Assembly (NCBI RefSeq): GCF_000516985.1
Contig: NW_006917091.1
Coordinates: forward strand, 1,192,977-1,256,976
Direction: 5' to 3'
Origin: Pestalotiopsis fici W106-1
Taxonomy: Eukaryota > Ascomycota > Sordariomycetes > Amphisphaeriales > Sporocadaceae
Length of the DNA: 64,000 bases
Shown: positions 30,540-42,015 of the stretch, piece by piece
Layout of the letters: each line of letters opens with the position of its first letter
Position numbering within the stretch: position 1 is the stretch's first letter
Notes under the pieces: model-generated
Databases searched by the model: none
The model's input: only the letters and a program-made list of their open reading frames with translations
Told to the model about the DNA's origin: nothing
Made by a program: the position numbers and the translations under genes

Positions 30540-33227
30540 TCAGTCTTCCCTAGCATTAACCACCCGCAAGGCCCGCCTTGGTCCCATGACGACACTGAAG
30601 AAATTGGGCTCCCTTCCTTCCAAGAGCCCTTCCACTGAGCCTCCACTCGCTGTACTTCGTGTCGCGTCGCTCTTCATCCTGTTCACGCCAGCACCAGCCA
30701 TGGCATTCTCGCCCCAGCCCCAAGGATAGCGATCTTCGCTGGGCCGCGGCCGTCCGCTGGAACTGCCACCGGTGCCGGATCCCGGGGACGGCTCGTCGCT
30801 GGTCGTAAGCCACTTTGGCTCGCTCATCTGTCCAACCCAGCCGAACTGGTCGGCGCTCTCGGCGCTGGAGCTGCCGCGACGGTGCTTGCGCAGCTTCTCC
30901 CGCATACCGGCGGCACTGGCCATGAGACCCACCTCATCACCGGCATCGGCTCCACTGTACCGGTTGGCGACGGCCATGTGCTTCTTGTATGCGTCAACCT
31001 GCCGTCTGTAGAGCCATGCACAAAAGCCCAAGTACAGTGCAAGAAGGCCGAGGAGACCGGCAATGACTCCAGCTGCAATGAGGCCACCATTCGGTCCAGA
31101 GCTGGAGCTTGACGGGCCTGATGATGCAGGTGCCGAGTTTGTTACTGTTGCTGCGCTTCCAGTAGCCGTTATTGTGAAAACCGGGGGCTTTCCCGTCAAG
31201 AACGGCCCTCCAGTTGCAGGGCCGACGGCGGGTGTCGTCGCGGTGGCGCCGCCTTCCGAACTACCACCAATGACACTCTGAACAACACCGGGAACTTGGT
31301 AACCATAACTGCCAGCAAGGATGGTATTATCCGGGTCCAAGTCAGCGGCATGGTCATATGCCGCGAACGAATTTTTCCATTCTAGCGTTGAAGCATCAAA
31401 GTTATGAATGCCTGGTTTGTCGCAATCAGTGGTATTACCAATGTATCCACCAATCACTATGATCTGTCCGTCTCTCGGGTGGCATGTATGGCCGGCTCTG
31501 GCAGCTGGTTCGTTCGATGAATCTATATCGACTTTGATCCATGTAAATGACGGAATTGTGAGAATGTACATGTCAGTGTACTGAGTCTGGCCCGCCACTG
31601 GCAGCAGGTTCTGGCCGCCGTACATGTAAATGTTGAAGGAGCTGGCGTCGGGGGCCGAGAATATGACGGCGCATGGGTTGACACGGACATTAGGCGTGTC
31701 GCCGGATGTCTGTTGGTGGTACCACTGGCTGGATTCAATATCGTACACATCAATGGTCGACATGCTAGCGAATTCGTCGGCCGTGTCATTGTTCTCGGTG
31801 CTTCCGCCACCAAGTCCAAGAAGGATGCCACTTGGGCCCCAACCAGGAACAAAGACTAGAGCTCCATCCGCTCTCTCAGAGAAGCCTGATTGGTCTTGAA
31901 TACCTCCTTCAGTAATGTTTCTGTATGCACCGCCGTCTGCTGCACCAGCTGCATGAAGAGAGTCGACACCATTGTTCGCATATCCTGGGTGTGTAAACTC
32001 TAGCAAGCTTCTCAAGTACACGCGTGCGACTAGGTCAGACCATCCTGGGGTGGTAGCTTCGTCAAGGTGGCCGCCAAAGTACCAGCTGCGCCCTAGCTCG
32101 GGAACAGAAATTCCAGCTCCCTCGGCAGCCCTTTGGACGGGGATCCCCGATGCTGTTGAGTAGTTGCCAGATGATGTCTGCGGATTTTGGAATTCCGTCC
32201 ATGACGATGAAGCGACCGAGTATTGCCAAGTCGATACTGCAGCCGGCGATACTCGAGGATTATCTGCAAACTCGCCGCCGTAGAGATACAAATTATTATA
32301 GTCGTTCCACAGATAACCAAGGGCAACAGCAGGCGGGCCGGATGGTTGCGAGAGACCTGTCAGAGGTGGCGAGCTGGTCGACCATGATTTGGTCAGATCC
32401 AAGGTTAGAAAGTTGTTATCTGGACAACGGATCAGCCCTGTTTGCGTGGCGTTATACCGTTATGTACCTACTCCACGTATCGGTCTCCTGGTCGCCGGTT
32501 GACTTTGCCTCGCCACCGTAGATGTAAACAGTCCCGTTCAACAGTGCAGCTACACGACCAACAGTTAGCGAGACATGATCCACTGGGGCACTACCAAAGA
32601 CTCACATTGTTGTGCCCAGCGAAGGCAGACATCGACTGGACTGTCTGCACGGTCTTCGAGTACTATTGCAGGAGGGTTTGGGATAACACCCGCGTCGACT
32701 CCGCTATTGTCAATCTTCTGGCGCCCATGGTGGTAGCTAATGGTAGGCAGAATGACAGCTATGAGCAGGGCGATTGTCGTCAATCGGTGTAGACTCGACG
32801 TGCTCGGGGGTGGCGCCGACGAGCCTGCTTTGATCCGTGGCCGTTTGACCTGGTTCAATATGGATGACCATCTTCTCGGCGTTCTCGACTCATCCGAGTC
32901 GCATGTCGTCTCTGCATTTGTGCCTGTTGGAGATGCCGGCTCCTCTAAGGAAACGCCAGTGAGCTCGCCAAACTCCTTTTCGTCTGTGCTGTCGAGGGAC
33001 TTTTTAATGTCCTCGGTCCAATCGTCCACCAGTCCGATTTCCCTAAAAACCGACTTCCGTCCTTTTTTAATGCTGCTGCCACCCATTGGCGAAGAAGGTG
33101 AAACAACAGAGCCTTCTCTCAATCGATCCGAGGTGATGTTGGAGTCGAATCTGGGTCGCCTTGGTACGACTTCTTTTTCCGAGTTGTTAAACTCTGACTT
33201 ATCAGAAGGGATCGTGCTGGAACTCAT
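30540..33227 (-). CDS. Kelch-repeat membrane protein with two transmembrane segments
   Basis: Three exons, 32606-33227, 32472-32549 and 30540-32419 (introns of 56 and 52 nt), encode 859 residues. The N-terminal 147 residues are hydrophilic, Ser-rich and probably cytoplasmic. A hydrophobic segment at 148-165 (TTIALLIAVILP) looks like an uncleaved anchor. A six-bladed-type kelch region follows (VYIYGGE, LYLYGGE, SWYFGG, GILLGLGGG, IYMYGGQ, IIVIGGY), then a Ser/Thr/Gly-rich stalk, a second membrane segment at about 679-703 and a roughly 155-residue tail. Both ends would face the cytoplasm with the propeller outside or in a lumen. Fungal kelch proteins with one C-terminal segment are common; the additional N-terminal segment and domain are less usual. 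The mini-exon 32472-32549 supplies the first kelch GG motif. Confidence 0.85.
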
Positions 33228-36183
33228 GATGGGTGAGCGGGTCGTTATTTAGGGCATTCTCAGCCGCGTTGGATGTCTCGTATCAGCATAGGGGTGCCAC
33301 ACTCGGAGGAAAGAGAAAGTGGAGAGAAGCATCCTTTGGACCCCTTCGCAGCTGGATGAGGTCACAGAGCAGCATATAAAGATTAATGGAGACGGGCCGG
33401 GCGCTTGAAAGGGAATCCTGGGGAGGCAAATGCCGGGTCACATTCACGTTACGTCTGGAGAAGGTCTGTTGCTCGCCATGTCATGCCCAGCGCGTTTTCG
33501 ATCGCAACTCCGATCCATGGCCACCCATACGTGGACATTGTCTGGTTGACTGGTGTCAGAATGGAAGACTGCGACGACGGGCCCCTGTTCCACTACATCA
33601 TGGCATCCGAATTATGGTGGGCAGAATTGCACCAAGGCATTGTTCCGTGGCCTAGAAACAACCAAAGAGAGCAATGGTCGAAAACTTGAATTGGAGACCT
33701 TGAGAGGTTCCCTTGGTTCCCCTTGTCGCTCACTTCCCGTCCTGAGCTGTCAACCGAGAGCTGTGTGGTGGTGATTGGCCTAGCCCCGGCCAGGATGAGT
33801 TAGGTATGACGACATGTGGAAAATCAGGTTCCAGGACGGGATTAACGCTGTCGCCAGGATACTCCAGACCCTCAATCAACTCCGCTCCATATGAGGAACA
33901 CATTGTAAGGTTGATCATAAGCTTCATTATAGAGAACGACATAATGCAAAGTCAAGATCCAACTACTTTGGTAAGCTGGAGAGTCTGGAATGCATAGGAA
34001 ATCAACAGCTTTTCTTGACCCCACAAGATTTCATGTCATCCGTAAATGCCCCGCGCTTGGGTCTCGCAGTATCAAGAGTGAGGCAGCCCTTTGTGAATAT
34101 GGCCCAAGACGAAAATAGAACGAAAACCAATCAATATGGTTCATCACTGCCTTGAAAAATAGTACAACCTCAATAGTTTAGTGTTGAGTGAACTACATTA
34201 GCTTACTCCAGCTGTTTGTTGTGCGCCCGACGCGCCACACTCCACTTATGGTCAGGCGCCACATGCACCGCCACACGGGCCGAGAAACGGATGTGGCGTG
34301 CTCCGAGTTGTGTCTTTCGTAGGCGATAAACGGTCAAATAAGGGGGGGAAAGAAAAATAAGAAAAAAAGGAATACTACAGAAAATCTAGAATAATTACAG
34401 AATTTGGTACTTGGTTCAAAGCTTTTATTGGGGGGTTTCCGCACTCTTCATCCGGTTCATCTCCCCAAGTTCTAAGTGTGACTTTTTTTCAGCGTTTGTG
34501 TCACATAGACTTTTGTTAAGGTGCAGCCACTTCTATGCCTCGTCTCCCCTGATTGGCTCGGAGAATAAATTTGCAGAGTCACCAAGCTACTTTACTTGTA
34601 CTCTTTAACATGATATGGTGCATTAACCTTGCTATCGGCTGGGAGTTATTAGAGACTAGACCGCAAAGGTGGCGTATAGGTACTCATATTTACGAAAAGA
34701 TTCGCATTTTCAATAAAACACAGTAGTCGTCGAAATTTCTCCAACTACTTTCAGCTCTAAAAATGATGGCTACATTGAATGATATGCTCGTTATTGGAAC
34801 ATGATGTCTTGTTGGCAAGCACATAATGCATTTTGTTTCCAAACTGTTGCCGATGTGACGCAGACATTGACAGCTTACGGTTCGCTGGGTCTCCTCGATC
34901 TCTTTTTCAGGCTGCTGTGGCTTGGGATCAAGCAACAACCTGGGCATCACATCATGTTAGATATGCTGCATTGGTGATTGTTCATCTTCTGACTGCGGAA
35001 ACTTCGTCCATCACTCTGGGAACAGTCTATTTAGCGGACCATCACAGATGTGTAATTTCGCACTCAAGTAGTCAATATTCACCACAGATTGCCTGCTCGG
35101 GTGTATCAGATAGCTCTTCAGCACCTCTCTTTTTTAGATCGTAGATCAACTCAGGCATCTTCCCCTTCACATATTGGCTTAGGGGAAAAATAGGTAGCAC
35201 TTGCAACTGTCATGTATTGAAGTGATGATCGATGTCTCCGTGATAATATGTCAGCAATAACTGCAAATAATGAAAAAGCAGTTATTTTACTGCCACTCCA
35301 TGCCAAGACACCAATCTGAGTTTGAACGATCCGTGTCTGCCGTAACTCTACCAGTGTGTTTCAATCGTTTCATGGAGGTTGATGATTGTGTGGGACAGCT
35401 TTTACTGTTGTTTTTGCGCATGTCAGTACCAAACTAGGATTAATTCTCTTGAATATAATCTTTCTCATTGTATGGTCGTATCAGCGGGGTATACCAACTA
35501 CCTTGCGTTTTAGCCGCAATCGTGTCACGGGGCTTGTTACGGGTCAATAATGGGGCTGTCCCTATCTATAAGGATTGCGCCATCATTCGGAAAACCACAT
35601 AATCATGAGAACTAGGGTTGATGCACAAGGGTCTCTCCAACTGCGCCGAAGTTTTCCAAGCCGCAAGGCTCGACCACCTAGTCGTGCTCCACATGTAGAG
35701 ATCGAACCAAACCCAATTTCGATTTCAATCCCCGATGCACATTGGCTTTTTCGAATGGAGGGTATTCAGAGCTTCCTGATCAAAGGCCGATGAGCAACTG
35801 GAACACGCCAGGTCAGGAGTAGGACTACCCAACGTACGAATAGAGAAGGATCCAAGGCGAGAGACCCAGGATATCCGACGACACACAACTAGTCGCGTTT
35901 ATATAGTGGTATCCATTCCGGTGTAACGTTCCGTCTTTTATACTCGCCTAGGTAGAAAGTGTCGGGAAATGTCCGCCGGCCGGGGGTTAGATGTTGGCCA
36001 AGGAATTGGTCTATCAAGCGCCAATCAAAGTACACCATCTCCTAATCACGCCTTTACAGGTATATTGATGCTTTTCACATATTTCGACGCATTTTAATAA
36101 TCTGTTCCAATACAAATATAGTGCGGCCGTATCTTTCAAATGTTGTGCACATGATAGTCAGGTCAGTCAGCTCTGAAGCAGTG
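33228..36183. other. Long intergenic region between kelch and OPT genes
   Basis: Nearly 3 kb between divergent starts. Base composition drops gradually towards AT-rich. Open frames are all below about 105 codons and lack domains. No intact mobile element or RNA gene was recognised. Confidence 0.45.
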
Positions 36184-38924
36184 ATGGCGACCATGTCGGA
36201 AAAGGTTGAACCTAGCGACACCATTGACAAAATTCCAAATGCTACAGATGCCGTATGTCATGACTTTGTGACGCGTGAAACGCCTGCCAAGTTACCATCG
36301 ACTAATTCTTTCAGGTCCACGACAATGACTTTAATGACAAAGTTTCTTTGCAGGATGTCGCAAGGTAGGTCTCGATGGCATGGTCCAAAATGCTGTGCAG
36401 CATGCTCAGCTAATATCATCACCAGACAATTGGGCGCGACCGTGGAGGAAGTAATTGAAGCCCGAGACAGGGGTTCATCCTTGTCTCATGAGGAGATACG
36501 ACAAGTATGAATACTAAGAGCTCTATACTCCAATTGTTTCTAGCTAATCATGTACAAGCTGGCTGAGAGAATCGTCCGGTCTCATGCCCATGACCCAAAT
36601 TTCCCGTCCGCTGCTCTGGAGAGAATTCAAACATTCCTCATGGACACCGACCAGGCCGGTAATACAAAGTTGGATGCCAGGACGTACCACGAGTTGCGCA
36701 TTCAGATTGCACTACTCACAAGCAATTCTCCCTACGCCGAGGTCCGCGCCGTGGTGAATGCCAGAGACGATCCATCTCTCCCCGTCGCTACCATACGAGC
36801 TTGGACGATAGGACTGTTCTTTGTCGTGGTCTTGGCCTTTGTCAACCAGCTCTTTTCTGTGCGCCAGCCGTCGATTGGACTCGATGCCGTCGTCGCTCAG
36901 CTTTTGTCGTACCCTCTGGGCAAGGCTGCTGAGAAGTTCCTCCCTGATGTGGGGGTCACGCTCTTTGGCGTTCGGCATAGCCTGAATCCTGGGCCGTTCA
37001 ACCAAAAAGAACATATGCTGATATCCATCATGGCTTCGGTCGGAAAAGTGCTACCAAGCTCTAGATATATAAGTAAGCACTACGAATAACATAACCAAGC
37101 AGAATCCTTTATCTGACAACGTCTATTCCAGTCTTCACGCAGTGGCTCGATGTCTATTTTGGTCAACCATATGCCAAATCATTTCTGTATCAGATCGCGC
37201 TCGCCCTGTCCACAAATCTCATGGGCTACGGCCTCGCTGGCCTCACACGACGGTTCCTAGTTTACCCAAGCTTCTGTATCTGGCCAAGATCCTTGGTGAC
37301 TATTGCGTTAAATAGCGCCCTCCACAAAGGTACCAAATACCAACACAGGAACATGTCATGTCGTTTTCATCTGACTAAACTTGTCCATAGATGACAATCA
37401 TTCCGTGATTGGGCCATGGAACAAAGTGTGGACTATTTCTCGCTACAGATTCTTCATGGCATGTTTCGCAGGCATGTTTGTGTATTTCTGGTTCCCAGAC
37501 TACATCTTTACAGCTCTTAGCCTATTCAACTGGATCGCATGGATCCAACCAAACAACTTTACTCTAACCGCCATCACCGGCAGTAAGAAGGGACTGGGGT
37601 TTAATCCCTTGCCCACGTTTGACTGGAATATCATCGCCCATAGTATTGACCCGCTACAGGTGCCATTCCACGTAACAGCCAACTTTGTCTCGGGGACACT
37701 GATTGGCGCCGTCTTCATTATCGGCATTTACTGGACCAATACATGGAACACTGCGTATTTGCCCATCAACTCGAATACCATGTACAATCATTTCGGAGGT
37801 TCCTACAATGTAAGCAAGATACTTGACTCAAAGGGGTGGCTCGTTGAGGCACAATACCAAGCCTATTCGCCCGTTTACCTTGCCGCCAGCAGTCTCACAA
37901 TGTACTACTTCTTTTTCGCCGCCTATGCTGCCACTATTTCGTACGCCTACTTCTTCCATGCGGACGACATCAAACTTGGATTTCGTAGTCTCATTCGCGG
38001 ATGGAATTCCAGTTGGTCCGATGACTTTCAGGACATTCACAGCAGACTCATGTCAGTCTATCGAGAAGGTGAGTCGAGCCCGTCCAAGTTTCTTGGCAGT
38101 TGCGCTGCATCATGGTCTAATCAAGCTGGAACAGTACCCGAGTGGTGGTATGCCATATTCAATGTCATCGCCATTGGTCTTGGATGTGCTGCTGTTGCCG
38201 GGTACCCGACTTATACCAATGTTGGCGTGGTTTTCTTTGGGATTGCGCTGGCATTGGTCTTTGTTCTCCCCACGGGCATCATCAAGGCCACGACTGGGAT
38301 CGAAGTCGAGTACAAGTACGTGTTTCGTACCAATCATGAATAACTCTGATTGCAACTACCTTGTTCTTCTATTGCTAACAGTGGTCTGTCCGTTCCCTCA
38401 GTGTGCTGGCAGAGTTCATAGGTGGAGCATGGATGCCGGGCAATGCACTGGCCATGAACTTTTTCAAATGTTTCGGGTACAGTCTTACCTAGTCTCGGGG
38501 AATGTGGATTTCTTGGCATGATTGCATTGCAGCTAATGATCTCTTTCACCAGATATGTCACGACGGCGCATGCGCTTGATTTCGCGAATGATCTCAAATT
38601 GGCGCATTATGTCAAGATTCCTCCCCGGCAGACCTTTTGGGCGCAGGTCATAGCAACTATTGTCTCAGCCTTTGTTTGCACAGGTGTCATGAACTTTCAG
38701 ATTACTAGCATTCCCGACTTGTGCTCTTCGTACGTTTTCAAAAGAAAAGACCCCCTCATTGTCTTGAGCTGATTCTCATACTAACCCCACACGATTATGG
38801 CAGGACCCAAAAAGACAGGTTCACTTGCCCAGGCGTCAACACATATTTTACTGCTGCAGTCTTGTTTGGGAGTCTCGGATGTTACGAACATGCACCCTTG
38901 CATAAGAACAAACAAATATATTAG
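36184..38924 (+). CDS. OPT-family oligopeptide transporter, C-terminally truncated
   Basis: Ten exons: 36184-36252, 36315-36364, 36426-36504, 36559-37072, 37132-37329, 37391-38068, 38135-38315, 38402-38476, 38553-38729 and 38804-38924, giving 713 residues. Order of family blocks: RQLGATVEEVIEARD, HDPNFPSAALERIQ, the hallmark SLNPGPFNQKEH (about 207-218), a G-L-A-G-L-T-R-R-F-L-V-Y-P block, VIGPWNKVW, EYNVLAEFIGGAW with PGNALAMN, and DRFTCPGVNTYFTAAVLFGSLG. Full-length OPT proteins continue for roughly 100-150 more residues with further membrane segments. Here the frame leaves family sequence after GSLG (about 38879) and stops at 38922-38924, just where the AT-rich block begins. This looks like a gene cut by a transposon, although the upstream exons are intact. 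OPT proteins import small peptides or related compounds with protons. Confidence 0.85.
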
Positions 38925-40937
38925 CGCTTAAGGAAAAAAGGAGGGGTTTAGTACCGAAAGCCGGGAATAGGTCAAAACAGGAACCACCATCCTTAGCAGC
39001 TGCTAGCCAGCTGCTTAATAAAATTATAATTTTGGTAATAATCTAAACGGTTAAATTATTAGGATTATTAAACTCTTTTAACTTTAGGACTATAAAATCG
39101 GCTTAGCATTATAATCCAAAAAATATTAATAAAAAAATAAATAAATATATATTATAAAAGGATTTTTATATAAATAATTATTATTTTAGTAATTAATTTA
39201 AGCATTTATTTTACTTATAAATAAAGTATTTAATACGCTTTAACGATTATATTTATAAATTAGTTTAATTATTTTTATTTTTAAATATTTATTATTTAAT
39301 ATTTTTTTTTAAAATTACCGTTTTTTATTAGCATAAACCTTAATATTTTTTATATTTTAGGTTTATTTTAAAAACCCGTAATATAGCCGTTATATTTTAA
39401 TTATTTTTATTTAGGTATATTACCCTTAAAAAAAACCTTAAGTAATATTTAGCAAAATATCGTTAACCGGAAAAACTCTTTTTTTTTATTTAAATATTTT
39501 TAGCGCTCGCTTACGTAAAAAATAAAAAAAAATAATTTTAAACTAACTAAAAACTAATATTTAGAATTAATTAAAAAAATCCGCGTATTTAAAAAAAGGG
39601 AAACTACCTTTTTTATACGCAAAGCCTAAATAAAACAAATTATACAAAAATTATAAAATTTTAATAATATTATAGCTAAGGCAGCTAATATTATTTTTAT
39701 TTTAATTTATTCCGAAAAGCTTAAATTTAATATATTAGCGGCTTTTAATAATACCTTTAGGTTATTTTAAAAATTCCTAATTTAGGTCCGAGCCTATTAA
39801 GTTTTTTACGGTAACTAATTTATAATAAAAAAACAAAAAATATTTTATATTATATTTTATTTTAAAAAATAAGCATTTACCTAATTCGAACCCTATTTTT
39901 TAAATATAATTAAGCACGAATAGCAAATAAAATTATATAAAGCGGAAATTTAAAATATTTTCTAAAATTATATAGGATTTAAAGCAGCGCTTTAATCCTT
40001 ATTTTAAAATCCGGACGAAAAACGATAAACTAAAAAGGAATTTAAAAACCTTAAATAAAAAAAATCCGTATTTAATTATACGGCAGATTTTAAACGTATT
40101 ATCGCTAAAATAAAATACACTAACGATATTAGGATTATATTATATTATTAAAAATTTAAAAATAATATTAAAAACGAGCTTAGCAAAATTTTTAAATTAT
40201 TAGCCGAATTTAGCAAATATAGCGAATTTACCGTTAAAATCGATAATTAGTTATATATTCGATAAAAAAAAACCACTTTATACTACGGTTTTAATAAAAT
40301 TACGCTAATATAGGGAAATAACGGAACCCTTAATAACCTAAAAATAATTAGCGCGATAAAACCTTATATAAAATTTATAACGGATAAATAAACCTTAACG
40401 CTACCTAGCGCAAAAATAAATCTAAAATTAAATGCTATAATTACGATAAAATAAAATATTACGCTAATAAATATCGCTAATTTAAAAAATTAAAATTTAA
40501 ATTAATATTAAAAGGCAAAAGGCAGTTTAATAGCACTAAAAGGAATAATATGCCTTATAAATTACTTTTTTAAACGGCGTGCTTCGATAATAAATATCGA
40601 ACGCATAAATCTAATAAAAATAAAAGCGGATAATACCCCTAAAAACGGAAAACCTTAATAGCTATACGATTAAGAAAAACCGTATATTTTAGAAAATAAA
40701 AGCAATTCTAAAATAATAACGATTATACATTTTCGGATACCTTAAAAAACGAAGCATACTATTAAATAAAATAAGCAAAAGGCCAAAACCAGCAAAATTT
40801 ATACGATAATACCTCCAATTACGAAAAAAGTATCGACATTAATATAGACTCCAATAAGCAAAAAAAAGACAAACTCGTCAAACTCATCCAAAATAACGAC
40901 GAAAAACACATTATCGATTATATATTATTCTAAGGTA
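38880..40937 (+). mobile_element. Gypsy-type retrotransposon, left part (leader and gag), RIP-degraded
   Basis: From about 39010 the sequence is extremely AT-rich. Reading through stops, the plus strand of about 40080-40260 gives gag-like sequence (AEF-R-IIAKTKY, LYYKFKNNIKNELSK-like, LLAEFSKYSEF), and about 40425-40475 gives a mutated CCHC zinc knuckle (K-C-Y-N-Y-D-K-x-K-Y-Y-A-N-K-Y, with Cys and His codons turned to Tyr as C-to-T change would do). The element is interrupted at 40937 and its pol resumes at 55332. The left end is not certain: TGTTACGAAC at 38880, right after the last OPT-like codon, is a possible LTR start, but no matching 3' LTR lies in the window. Confidence 0.65.
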
Positions 40938-41554
40938 TGATTGGTGGATTATATAACTTAGGCATAGGGAAGCGTTCGTATAATTCGTAAAATCAGGCCG
41001 TAAAAGTACTTATAAGGCTATATAATTAATTTATTAAAGCTTAAGGAAAGAATAATTAACTACGGAGGAATAACTACCTTTTATACCTATAAAATCAACT
41101 AATAAAAATATTCTAAAATATATTACTAATAAATTAGATTTATAATTAAATTAATTAGTAATAAAGTTGATTTATAATCAAAAAAACCATCGAAATTTAT
41201 AGATTTCTATAATATGGGTTACCTTATAACTTAGGGCCACTATGGCCAAGTGCATTAGCTATATTTAGTGGGGCTGGATCCAGTAAAACGTTTTATTAGA
41301 TTCCAATAGGTTCTAGTGGCCATAATGGCCATAATAATTAATTATAATAATTTATTAATTATATAGCATTATAAATAATAGCTATAAATAGTGCTGTACT
41401 AACTATAAATCAATATAGGGTAAATTTTACTAATTTCCTATATATCGTTATTTAACGATATTTCGATAGGTTTTATAGCTATTATAACGATATAATATGC
41501 GTTATAAAGCTAATTTTATATATTATACGATATTATATTAATATCCGTATAATA
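40938..41554 (-). repeat. Element 1 left (3') LTR, 617 bp
   Basis: Aligns end to end with 54477-55331 minus its solo-LTR insertion. Differences seen are transitions (for example GTGTGGG versus ATATGGG, CCTGTAACCC versus CTTATAACTT), as RIP makes. This copy is the more heavily mutated one. Confidence 0.88.
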
Positions 41555-41794
41555 CTCCCTTTATTAAATAATATCGGTTAAATTTAATAATTTAATAAAT
41601 TTTTAAAATTTATCTTTAGGAAATAGCTTTATAAAGCCGTTTGCTAATATATCGTTAGTTAAAATATATTCGATTCGAATATTTTTATTTTTAACCTTTT
41701 ACTATACGTAAAAATACCGTATAGCCGTATATTTAATACGTTAATAATATTCCGGATTATATGCTAAATTTATAGCCCCCGTATTATCTCCTTT

Positions 41795-42015
41795 TGTAAC
41801 GGGACATTTACTCCATATATTTATAGTTTTTAAAGGGATTTTTAAATTAGACTAGTTAAGCTCTATAAAAGCTCCTGGATAGGTATATAAATACGACCTA
41901 CCCTTTATTTTATTTATATAAAATTAGATTATTTTTAATTACTTATTTATGCCTATACACCGCTCCTATTAAGTAATATCGAAACCCTAAATTATAAGCT
42001 TTTTTAATTATTATA
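41795..42015 (+). repeat. Element 2 5' LTR, 221 bp
   Basis: Starts TGTAACGGGACATTT and aligns over 221 bp with 49674-49894, with only transitions seen. The terminal CA is now TA. Confidence 0.88.

Noticed and set aside
1..38900. tRNA genes in the gene-bearing half
   Set aside because: A visual look for the GGTTCGA T-arm with a pairing acceptor stem gave no convincing hit; a covariance-model scan would be decisive.
38880..38940. AAGGAAAAAAGGAGGGG as a polypurine tract of a retrotransposon 3' end
   Set aside because: The adjoining gag reads on the plus strand to the right, so a 3' end here does not fit; no TG-starting LTR follows the tract.
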